Shown in pieces: positions 11,265 through 23,200 of a stretch of 64,000 nucleotides of DNA. Position 1 is the stretch's first letter. Each line of letters begins with the position of its first letter. The stretch is from Semisulcospira habei (taxonomy: Eukaryota > Mollusca > Gastropoda > Semisulcospiridae), in assembly GCA_036245525.1 (NCBI GenBank), contig BTPG01000005.1:127914120-127978119 (forward strand). Direction: 5' to 3'. Below the pieces are notes generated by a model. It saw nothing but the letters and a program-made list of their open reading frames with translations. It was not told where the DNA came from and did no database searches. The position numbers and the translations under genes are program-made.

Positions 11265-14200
11265 TGAACGCAGGTCATCGGTAATGTTTTTGAGGAAACA
11301 AATTTTTTCTAAAATATATTTTTTCGAAAAATACTTACCGATGACATGACTCGGAGGACCCTCCCACCTGCCCTGCTTGCCGCTGGCGAGCTAAGTATTC
11401 CGACTGGTTGGTCTACCACGTGACCTGGAACCGGTAGGGCAGGGACGGGAGACAGCTCTTGGCCCCTATGGAGGTTCCCCGAGTGCCTCCCGGGTTGTGT
11501 TGTAACACAACGGGTTCTTAGGCTAAAATTGAGCAAGTAGTAGACACTTCCATATAGTCATGTCATCGGTAAGTATTTTTCGAAAAAAAATTTTTTAGAG
11601 AAAAATTAATTTTTCTGTGTGCATTTTTTTAAAGCTGGATTTTGGGAAGTTTTTTTTTTTTTTTAAAAGCAGAACTGATTAACACTAGACAAACAAAAAG
11701 AGGGCCAGTTTAACTCATTTATCCCCGACACCCTACAGCAGGAGACTGATCAACTATGGTAATTCAATTGCCAGATTAGCTTGGCACCATCAGGCACCAA
11801 GCCAATCTGGTACTACCCTTGATTTATCAAGGTCAATCAGTCTCCTGCGACTAGTACCTAGTCATTTGGTGACAACTCCAAAATTTCAGAAATGCGGCCC
11901 TGGTGTTTAAATGGCTTAATATAAATCCATGAAGCCTATAGAGAGATTTTTATTTATTTTTCTGTTTTTAGGTACCCACCTTGGAGTGGTAGTTTTTGAT
12001 CTCGCCCTGTAGTTTCTTGATGATCTCATTGCCTTTCTTCAGCTCCTCGCCCATGGCCTTCACCTTGCTCTCCAACTTCACAACATCCTTGATCCGTTTT
12101 TCAAGGTCATCTTCCACTTTACGCTGTACCAGATAAAAACACACGCAGTCAAGTTATTTGTTTGAAGCTTTCTTCATATCTGATGTTAGTCACTTTAGTG
12201 CTTACCTTGATGGTGTTGGGAATTTTTTCACCCTATTATTACCTCAATCTTTAAAATTTATTTTGTTTGTCTGCTTAGTTGAATGTACATCTTTTCAGGA
12301 AGTGGATTTTTTAAAAATTAGAAACAAACTTCAACATAAACCCTTAACTCTTGCCTACCACAGAACTTTTTATATTATGTACTCTGCCACTTGTTAAGAG
12401 TGTATTTCTGGATCTGGTGCGCGTGACAAGCAATGGCTAGCGCTAAATATAGCCAAGCACATGCACTGTAAGTGAAGCTTGGCCAGGAAGATCTTGCAGT
12501 CGATAGTGTTCTAAGGGAAGTAATCTCATGGTGGCTGAAGTCGAGATCCATAGGCCAAGGGCTACAAAAATTCATCGATGAGTACTTCAAACTGAGCATG
12601 TGTTCACACACGGATGCAGGGACTCATGAGACCCTATGTCTCATGCAGACTGAACCCGCTAAATAATTGATTGTTCAAGTGAACATAGAATACAACAAAC
12701 TTTAACAAATGTCCCACCTTCGAGCTCTGCTCAGCGTGGAGAAGATCATTCGAGCGTGACAACACCTGTTCCTTGTCCTTCACTTCTTGTTCCAGAACCG
12801 CAATGCGTGTCTGCAGCTGGCTCAATGCCTAAATGATAAAAATGAATAAGTAAATAAATGGACGAATGAAAGCTTTTTTCTTTATTTAAGAGCCAGTAAA
12901 CCAATAATAAAATCCCAGTTTTATTTCTTATTCTAGCAATACGCACACAGAATATGAAATTTGAGTCATGTGGTCCACAAAAATATACTCCTCTCACACT
13001 GGTTTAGTATTTTTCATGTCCTGTTATGAACGAAACTTTTCTTAGGAAACAGAAATGGATTAATCAGCATGACATAGTCAAGATCCTTAGCTTTTACACC
13101 TCTTTAAAAAGGTTACCTTTTCACGTTCATGTGACTCTGAGTCCATGGAGCTGTTGTGTTTTCTGAGGGAGGCGACGTCTTGTTTAGCCCGCCCTGCCTC
13201 CTCCTCTGCCACAGACAGTTTGGCCTTCAGCTCTCGAATCTGACCTTCCGACTTGTACTTTTTGTCCGTTAGCTCCTATAGAAGCAAAACAGAACACAAA
13301 ATGCTTTGTGAACCTTTGAATTTACCCCCTTGCGCATGCATCCACCAGTACTGCTAGTTGCACACAAAAGGGGTTACAAAATCAACAGCAAAAGGACTTG
13401 ACCATTGGTCCTCCACATTCACACATCTTGCTCACTGTCATTCACACAGTAGCTCATTGTAACACATCATGAATACATTATCTGAGACGTGCTGCAGTCA
13501 GATATGCGGTATACCGTTTACACACTTAACTCCACAGCCACTTTTCCCAAATTGCAGGAAATGGATCAGCTATGATAATTCTGGGACAGTGACAGATAAA
13601 CTTAGCGTCATCGGCTGCCAAGCTTATCTGACACTACCCTTGAATTATCATGGTTGATCCATCTCCTGTGTGACGAGCTGTGTGTTTTTTATATTACGTT
13701 TTATTACGTCACCCCTCTAGTCGTTGGTTAATATATTGTAGCATGATTTTGTGTGGCTGGTACCACTTAGCTGCTCAGTGTGGGTTCTGGCAGAGGTGAC
13801 CTACTTTAGTACTTAGCCCCCAGTCTTAGCCTGGCTCCTCTTTCCGTTTCCCACCAGTACCTACTGCTACCATTCATCCACCCCTTTTCTTACTCCCCAC
13901 CCCCGGAGCCCCTTTGTTTCTTTCCCGCCTAGTGATTTTCCTTTTGTCTGCCCCATCTAAATTTAGCTGACAGTGACCAATCATTCCATTAGACCAGTGC
14001 TAGAACATCGACCTTAACCCAGTAGTGCCCCCTCGTGTTAGCGTCCCCACACTAGGAGCACACTTGTCACACCACGACAGGAGCAAGACCTTTGAGCATC
14101 AAATTATCTTCACAAGTTTGTCTTCTGGAGTCACATTAGGTGCAGTGTGAGGTCATACATTTTATTATTTCTTTGCTTAGAAGTGTTGGTTGCCTTTGCA

Positions 14201-17200
14201 TATTTCTAAGAGATATTTTGTGCACTGATTTTGATGTATTTTGCATTTCTTCTTACTGTTGGACCGTCTTTGACAAAAAGGAGCACTGTGGTCACTTAGG
14301 GGCTTGTGCTTTTGATTTGATTTTATTATCCAAGTTTACCATGTTTTAAGTTAGTCTGATTACTCTTTTTGATGAAGATGCTATGCTTTTGTAGATTCTT
14401 TGCACCAATTTGAGTAAGCCTAGAGTATTTTTCGGCCTTCTCTCATGGAGGTCAATCAGAGTTCATTCAGGTGTAAACGATTTTGTTTGCGTTCTAATGG
14501 CCACCATTATCTCTGGCACCTATGGGCCAGCGTTTCAGAACTCATTGTTTTACCAACCAAAGAAAACTTTAATCAATCAATTGGATTGTAGTCAGGGCTT
14601 GCTCAATGGTGCTGGGGATCATTTGGTTAGCTACTTTGTATTCTTTTGAGATCGCTTAGCACCAGTGATAGAGCGACCAGTTACATTTTCTGGCATCAGT
14701 ATCCTCTTGGGTTAGTACTGTCAGTTTCACTGTTGTACCAGGCGCGCAACGCGTGGGAATGGGTCACGTGATCTCACTCTTAGCATGGATTGGTCAGTCA
14801 GCTGGCTGGCTTTGCTGTCAGCCAGCCAGTGTTGCTTTGGTGTCACCTGTTAGTGATGAGATCGCACAAAGGATTTGTCATAATCCGAGTGTCTGTGAAT
14901 AAACCTTTTATTTTCTAAACATCTTTTATTATGAAGTCTGCAGTCCTAGATTTCAGGCGTCACATATGGCAGACATAGAACTTCGTTTCCATCGATGTTC
15001 CATTGATGTTCGCCAGAGGGAGAGTAGCTTCAATTAGCCCATTGTTGATAAGAGTCTTGCGTCGTCTATTGTTTACATGTACCATGCAAATGTGATAGCA
15101 TGCGAAGCCAGATGTGTGTGCATAGTTGCTACAATGGGTCTTACTTTTGAAGAAACGTGTTACTAAGGTTCAGGACTTAGGGATATGATGTGTAGTGGAT
15201 TTTTTTGTTGTTTTTTTATTAGGGCTTATATATATTGTGGACCACAGCATTCCTCTCATCCTGTGTTTATACTTCTAAGCTATACTATGCACATGGCAAT
15301 ATGTTCCAATATTACACTTTATGATGACCTTATAATTATTTCTAGTCATATTGGTTGTGTAGTATTTGAACTTAGACTTACTTCATAAAATGCATTTTTC
15401 TTTAAAAGGTATTTTTTCGAAAAATACTTACCGATGACATGACCTTATGGAAGTGTCTACTACTTACTCAATTCTAGCCTAAGAGCTCGCTGTGTTACCA
15501 CACAACCCGGGAGGCACTCGGGGAACCCCGAGGGGGCCGAGAGTTGTCTCCCGATACTGCCCACCGGAACCGAGTACCAGTAATTCCTCAGTCAGGATAC
15601 TTAGCTCACCAGTGGCAAGCGGGGCAGGTGGGAGGGTCGTCTGAGTCATGTCATCGGTAAGTATTTTTTGAAAAAAACACCTTTTAAAGAAAAACGCATT
15701 TGTTTTTTCAAAAACATTACCGATGACATGACCTTATGGAAGAATTGCGAAGAGGAGGAGGGTGCCGCGCTCTAGCACACCTTAGGGCCCCAAGGGCCAT
15801 CCTCCCCAAGGCAAAACTCCCGACGACCCTAGGTAGGTGAAACCTATGGCGCTGATGCGCCAGGAGGGAGATGTGCCCCCCGAGAAGTCCCCCACCAGAG
15901 CGAGTAGCCTCGCTGGGCTGCCAGAACTCTGCGATCGAGGCGGGCGAAGTAACCTGCCCGCCAGCACCCAGCAGCCACGATGCGTAAGACAGCACAGTTC
16001 CTGACGACTGCGACATTCGTGGCCATGGCCGTACCATGATGGACGTACTTAGCCTCTAAGCTCCCTGAGGGGAGGGATCCTGGAATTCGGATCGTATGAC
16101 TGAGCGTAGCCAGGAAGATCGTCTGGCCTTTAGCGTCAGTGCTGCCGAGCACGGCCAAGAGGCGAGCGCGTCCGCTCCGGACGGCTATGTCGTCCTAGGT
16201 ATATGTGAGGCTAGCTCAGGCTAAACTGCCTGGTCTCCTGGGAATAAGTCTGCCAGCTGGGGTCAGCAGGGTCAGTGGGGGAGGGACGACGGACGCCGCC
16301 CAAGAGCACAGTGCCTCGCCGACTTCATTCGTAGAGGCGTCAGGTTGAGGGATGCAGGCCATAGCGAAGCTTCGACTGCTGCCCACACGAAGACTCTAGA
16401 GTTGAGGGTCTGCCGCAAACCTCCAAGGCGAAGGAGTAGGCGCTCCAGCAAAGCGGAACAGCGACCGTCGCGGCTGCACGAGCACCTTGTAGAATGCAGG
16501 AAGCAGTAGCAGGGGTCCGTGGCGAGCTGCGGAGATCAGTGGTCCAGGAACGGTCCCAAGGGAATGGGGTGACCCACAGGACGAGCGGTGAATCCCTCCC
16601 ACGGATTGTCCAGAGCATCGAGCGCCTCAGCCAGGGGCGCTGAAACAGGTAGGCGATGGGCAAGCCGGTGATCCCACCTTGTGGTGAACAGGTCAACAAA
16701 GCCGTCTCGCCAGCGCGCCGATCCTCCAAAGGTGTACCGGTGCACTCCGTGTGTAGCAACTGGTTCCATCGGGGTAAGGTCGAGCCAGACCTACCGTCGG
16801 CCAGAGCAGGGTGACGCACGGAAGGAAGTTGTGGTTCTCGCACCGACGCATCAGGGGAAGAGGAGCACGCACCGGTCGGGAGATCGCAAGCCGCCCTGAT
16901 CCTGGATGTAAGCCTCCGCTGAGCCTTTGCCGGACAGGACGAGCAGCTCCTAGTGACGGAGTCCTTCCTCCCACGAGATGTCCTCCTAGCTTGCGTCCGA
17001 ACAAATCCATACACGCTCTTGTCCGCAAAGCCCGTAGGTCAGGGAGCCAGAGATCGAGAAGAACTGCGGAAGGAGAAAGCGTAGCTGAAGCAGCCGAGCC
17101 TAGAGACGATTGAAGAGGGGGGGGAGATCCGACTTCCTTGAAGAGGCTAGGCAAACCAACCGCGAGCACTGCCGAAAAAGGACAACCTGTCCGAGGTCCG

Positions 17201-20200
17201 GAGCTCCCCAGGTGCGCCAAAGGAGGTTGCCGAGTTGGTTAGACGTCAGGGAGACGGGGCTGCACCTTGGTTCCACAGTGTCCAGGTGGCGGTTGAGGAC
17301 CCCAGGTGCGTCCAACGGCTGGAAGCTCCTGAAGCAGTGACGATTCCTTCGCATGTGAACCGAGGAACTCTGTGGAGGCCGAGCGCACGGGTACCTGGAG
17401 ACAAGGGACGGAAGATCTGGAAGAACTCGAACTCCTAGAACTGGAGGCTGGACCGAGGACCACCTGCTAGGACAGCATCCTAACGCTGCCCTGGGGTCAG
17501 AGAACGCGTCTTGCGAAGCTAAAGTCGTAGAAGCATCGTCCGGTCTACTTCCCGCGCTGAAGTCCTGGTCCTCCGAAGAAAACCTGGTGCAGCAGAGTCG
17601 TCAGCACAGGGGGGTCTTCCGCGGTAGGAAGACCTGCAGAGGGCCAGAGGTCCTCAAAGCGGAGAACGAAGGCCAGGGTCAGGGGCTCCCCAATCCCACG
17701 TAGCGTAGGGCGTTACGGCCGAGCGAGGTCACTAGTCCAACCGCAGTGCCAAGAGCGGATCCACAGCAGGCTGGGGCAGACGAACTCCTGTGAAATCCCG
17801 AGAGCCAATCCTGATGAGGGCAAACAGAACGGCCGGAACTCCATGGGGGGGGGTGAAGCAACCAGGGGTCAAAACACGTGCTGGGGAAAAAGAAAAAGGC
17901 GGAAACAACAGGGGGGGGGGGGGGGGGGGGGGGGGCAAGCGAGACATTGATTCCGGGGGCCGAAAACTCAAACAGCGGGCCGGGGGGAGGGGGGGGGGGG
18001 GGGGGTGGTAGGCGCGAAGGGTAACGGTACACAATGTTGGCGGGCCTATGCTCACTTCCACCGATTCCAGCTTTAGAATGTGCTCTTATATCCGTTCAAA
18101 TGTCAGGGTTCGACTTCACTTTCACCGATTTTTCACACCACTCCCATCTCCATTTCTTTCTCACTCCCGTTTCATTACAAGTTTAGCCATGAGCAACAAT
18201 GTGTCCTGCATCGCTAGACGCCATCTTGGAAAAACGAAGCTTGCCTAAAGTTAACGATAAACGAATCTGACAACTTGTGGACCTGTGCCGTTTAAGAACC
18301 ACGACCGTTTTAGATTTTTTACGTTTTATTTTTTTCAACGCGGAATTGCCTTTTTTTAAACAGTGGATTTTTAAAAATTAACGCTGATATCCTCGAAAAA
18401 GCGGAAGATTTTGACCCCTGAGCAACGAAGACCCGAGAGAAGAAGTGCTGGGTAGTCGTAACGCCGGTCACGAAGTCTGGAACTGGAAGCCGCGGCCGAG
18501 CTCCTAGCTGTCTCCCAGCGTCCAGTGAAGATTCCTCTCCTGAGAGGGGGGGGGGGGGGGGGGGACGGCAGCTGTCCACTGCAGGAAGCATAGAGTCAAT
18601 GCGTAGGGCACTTCGATCAGGACAAGGAAGGAGTCCAATGCGACTAGTGGTCAGCTTGCATGTGGGTCCTGAACGCTCGAAGTCCTAGGACGCGTGCTAA
18701 GGTCTCCACGAGCCGAGCTCTGTAACGAGGTGGGTTCGCAGCCAGCGAGGTGACTCCGCGTAGGAACCAGTGGGCTTCTGTGAAGACGAGGGGGATCGGA
18801 AATGGACCAGGGACGGCGTGCAGACCGTCTTATGAACCGAGCTCTGTAGGGCGGTGGGTTCTCTGCCTGAAACCAGGCTTTGGCCAGGCAAGTCCCTCCT
18901 GGGAACGGCTGCATTGAATAGCCCACTCCATGCCATAGTCTGCTGCGTCCGGCGTGGCGATCTGTCCAAGGTTGTCGAAGACTTGAGCGGTCGGAGTACC
19001 GGGAAGCCAGTAAGGGCGTCGGCGGGTCTGGAACTCACAGGAGCCGGGCGCTCGTGTCGGCGAAGTTCCAAGTTGAGGCCAGAGCAGTGCAGGAGGAGCA
19101 GGCGCCGCAGGCGAGGTCGGAGGCACCTCCGGAGACAGAGCTTGAAGGTATGGACGGAGACTGGAAACTCTGTCCTGCTGGGCGGTCACCAACCAGCCCT
19201 GTAACCACTCGCCGTCAGCTCAGCGTCCTTCAGCTAGCAGCGTCGTCCTGGTGGGGTCCCTCCAGGAAGCCTGCGCGGTGCCAGCATACCTGCTCCAAGC
19301 GCGAGATCCTGCGCTACGTCGTCGTCCGCCTGGATGGCTTCCAATCCGACCTTGAGCTGTGTGTAGGTTCCGCGCTGTGCGCCCAGCGGATTCCGTTTTG
19401 TGCCGAGACGATGCATGCGTGCGAGAATGTCTCCGCAAACCGGGCTCTGTATGGAGGTGGGTTCGCTGCCAGCGAGGCGACTCCGCGTAGGAGCCAGCGG
19501 GCTTCCGTGGAGACGAAGTATGCGTGCGAGAATGTCTCCGCGAACCGGGCTCTGTATCGAGGTGGGCTCGCTGCCAGCGAGGTGACTCCGCGCAGGAGCC
19601 GCGGGCTTCCATGGAGCCGAGCGGGGATCGGCAGTGGAAGCTGAACGGCGCGAAGCACGTCTCTCCGAACTGGGCTCTGTAGCGAGGTGGGTTCTCTGCC
19701 TGTCACAAGGCTTTGTCCAAGCGCATTCCCTCCTGGGAACGGTCACAACGATCTACCCACTCCGCACACTATACTGACGCGTCTGGCATGGTGATCTCTC
19801 AGTCATCTCGTCGGAAACTCGAGCAGTCGGAGTACCGTGAACAGCAGCCGGTATTTCAGCAGGTCTGGAACCAGTCACAGGTGCCGGGCGCTCTCGTCGA
19901 TAGAAGCTCCAAAGTTGCGACCAGCGCCGTTCAGGTCATGTGGAGCAGACGTCACACGAAAGTACGGAGGTACATCCAGCACATGGTAGACAGACCTTGT
20001 GCGAGTCCGACGGTCACTGGAATCCTCCATGTTGTGTGCCGGTCATCCAGAGGCCACTGCAACATACCAAAACCAAAGGCACGCGGATGTGGGTCTGAGG
20101 GACCCTGCCCTGGTAAGGCTAACCTTCGCAACACAAAGTCACAACCAGCGAGGAACAACCTGCCAGCAAGCGCCTGGGCCTGCAATAAATCCCCGCAAGC

Positions 20201-23200
20201 TAGAGAGTGCAGGCATACGGGTCCCGGCTAAGCCAAGGTAAGCACCTTACCTTTGCGACCTACCATCTGCGAAGAAGAGGAGTCACGGCTAACCTTTCTG
20301 TTTGTCCATCCTGCCAAGGCAACTCCCCAACCACCAAAGTGTTGTACCTGTCTTCCCAGCGTATTCCTCGCTGCGCTGGGTACATCCCTGCCTACAAACG
20401 CACGGCAGTCACCCTTGGTCTGGAAGGCCCGCCACGCTAAGGTGAACATACAACACATCATGCACAACAAAATTCAAGCATGTCATGGCAAGTATAGGCC
20501 TGAAGCAAGCGGCAGGCACAGTAACCTTATCAATAAAGGCAGCAAGGCGTGGCCACAAGAGGCCCCGCCCTCAAGTGAGCATATGCCTGATGCCCAAGAA
20601 CTCAAACATGTGATGCCAAGAAAAGGCCCAAAACAACGTCTGGCACATCAACATTACCACGTAATGGCGACAGGGGGCGAGCACGCTAAGGGGAGTACAC
20701 GACGCCTAATCAGGCCTGTGTAGCCCCTTGGTGCGGTCAGTGTCCTTATAACTGACTAATATAAACTTTGCACCTCACATGTGTATCCAAATGTATAAAA
20801 GTGCCCATGTATGTTTACCCCCCAAGCCAAATTGTGTACCTAAACACGCCAACATGTATGGTAAACAGGTCTGCATAATGCATAACAAAAACAAGCATGA
20901 CATGACCGACTCAGTACCGAAGTAAGCGTCTGCTCTCGCCACATCCACCAACGCAATGCGTCAAGGAATGGGCTGGAGCATAACACCTTCCCCGAACCAC
21001 ACAAGGTACAAGTAAGTAGGTAAGGAACAAGTGAGTAGGTAAGCGCCAGAATTAGGGTTCGACTTAACTTTCACCGATCTCTCACACCACTCCCATTCCA
21101 TTAAAGGTTTAGCCGCGAGGAACAACGTGCCCTGCATCGCTAGGCGCCATCTTGGAAAACGAATCTGACCACCTGTGGACCTGCGCCGTTTAAGAATAAT
21201 CGATTCAGATCTTAACATCTTATTTCTTTTCCTCACGCGTAACGCCTTCTTTTTAAACAGCGGATCTTTCAAAATAACGCTGCTATCCATGGAGAAGCGG
21301 GAGATTTTGACCCTGTTTATAATAATGCCACACCAACAACTGAAGGAGAGTGGGGAACGGGCGCGAGGCCCGCCAAGGAAAAGTTAAGAACTTTGGCGCA
21401 CGAGCAACAGCGCAGAAGAAGACTGCCTTCGTGCCCGCTCAACCAGTGCCCAGCCCGGGAACCGGCCGAGGGCCAACCCAGCTACCTTACCTTTCCGCCG
21501 GAGTGAGAACGGGGGGAGAAAAGTGCAAACACCCATGGAAGGACCGGGCAAGGTCCCTGCGACGATCATCGCGTAGCCCAGGCACCCAAGCAGCCGAAGA
21601 GGGCAGCCGCCAACGCATAGGGGACGACAGGGCCATGCAGTGGCACAGGCAGGGCCGGCGAAGTCGAAGACCAGAGAAGAAACCAAGTCCGGAAGACCGG
21701 CGAACCGGTCGAAATCCAAAGTCCGTAGGCTAGAGCAGTAGAGCAACACGTCTGAACCGTGAGCCTAAGTAGACTTGACTGAGGAATTACGGGTACTCGG
21801 TTCCGGTGGGCAGTATCGGGAGACAACTCTCGGCCCCCTCGGTGTTCCCCGAGTGCCTCCCGGGTTGTGTGGTAACACAACGAGCTCTTAGGCTAGAATT
21901 GAGTAAGTAGTAGACACTTCCATAAGGTCATGTCATCGGTAATGTTTTTGAAGAAACAAATGCTGCCTTGACCAAAGTACATCCGTGGATGGTGGATGTA
22001 TGAGAACCTGTGTAATCATCTTTTGAATTATCTGGCCACTGTAGTATTTTCTAATAATAACATGCCTATCCATCAGTTTTATATAACATCAATTTTATAT
22101 TTGGTATGTACTCTTGAGATGGAAATTATATTGTGTGTTATTTGATATTCCAGGTGTACTGCCTCCTTGGTGGGAAAATAAAACATCTTCACAAGGCGCA
22201 ACATGGCCTTCTTGTCTGTTTTGTTCTAATCCGCCCCACCACACCTGTTGTAGGGTGTTGGGGCTAAAAGGGTTAAGTATGCTGCGTACGTATCCAAATG
22301 CAGCACATCTCAAATGAGTTAACAAGCATCACACACACAACATGCAGCACACTACATCTCTCACACTGCACCTAATGGCGACTCCAGAAATGAGCCTAAA
22401 GACTGGGAGCAAGTGGTTATTAAAAGATTCTGCTTGCAGCACTAAAATTCAACTTTTATTGCTAAAGAACTGTTATGCCCACCCTTTACATGTTATGCTA
22501 CAATCACTGAAAGACAATTAGATCATTGTACATGTACCTTGCATCTACCTCAAAAAGTAATTCAACTCATTTAGCCCGACGCACGTATTTCCCAAATTTA
22601 GGTGTCATCTAATGACTATGCACCTGTTGCAGGAGATGGATAAGTAAGGGATTTTGGCATGGAAGTACACAATGTAAACAACGAAGAAAGAAGCCAACAC
22701 CAGAAAAAGAAGGAGAGAACAATCTATTAATATTTTTATTAACTCATTCAACTCTGACGGATCCATCTCCTGCTGTAGTCCGTCAGGGCTGAATGAGTTT
22801 AAAAAAATATTAATGGTTTGTTCTCTCCTTTTTCTGGTGTGGGCTTCTTTTTTCGTTGTTTACATTGTGCACTTCCATGCCAAAATCCCTTACTAAACAG
22901 CGACGTGAGATGGCTTTAGTTGCCTGCTCGGCGTTAAACTCAAATAACTAACTACCCTTACTAAAAGTTTTACAAAAGGCAACAGTCATCAGCAAACTGG
23001 CCACACTTTACCTTGTTAGCAGTTTCCAACTCATAGAGACGCCCCTCCAACTGCTTGACAATTTTGGTGTGAGCCTGTTCCAGCTCACGTCGGTCTCTCT
23101 CCTGACGCTGTTGTAAACTGCTCTGCAACTGTCGACACACAAAAATAAAACATGTCAGTTCCTGTCTAGTCCACCAGACACTGCCATGTGCAAAAGGCAT

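Larger units (their letters stand above)
6160..11611 (+). mobile_element. DIRS-type tyrosine-recombinase retrotransposon B, 5'-truncated
   Basis: This is the best preserved coding copy of the three. Order: 115-bp tandem repeats (6203-6500), ORF1 (6559-8400), RT (8410-9024), RNase H and following region (9079-9990), tyrosine recombinase (10139-11173), a 33-G run, ICR (11274-11350) and right terminal repeat (11557-11611). No left terminal repeat (ending ACCGATGACATGAC) is found upstream, so the 5' end is lost or replaced; the start at 6160 is approximate. It sits in SASS6 intron 11 on the opposite strand to the gene. A few stops and frameshifts make it a pseudo-element. Confidence 0.9.
15386..21962 (-). 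mobile_element. DIRS-type element C with both termini and ICR
   Basis: Read on the minus strand, the element starts at 21962 with a left terminus and ends at 15386. The outer about 180-210 bp are inverted repeats (21780-21962 against 15386-15596), and an ICR at 15645-15732 joins complements of the two tips. Inside are ORF1 modules (18690-19720), RNase H remnants (about 16400-17350) and recombinase remnants (15740-16340). I could not find the RT blocks, so it may be a non-autonomous, RT-less or heavily decayed copy. Length about 6.6 kb. It is in SASS6 intron 8, in the same direction as the gene. Confidence 0.88.
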
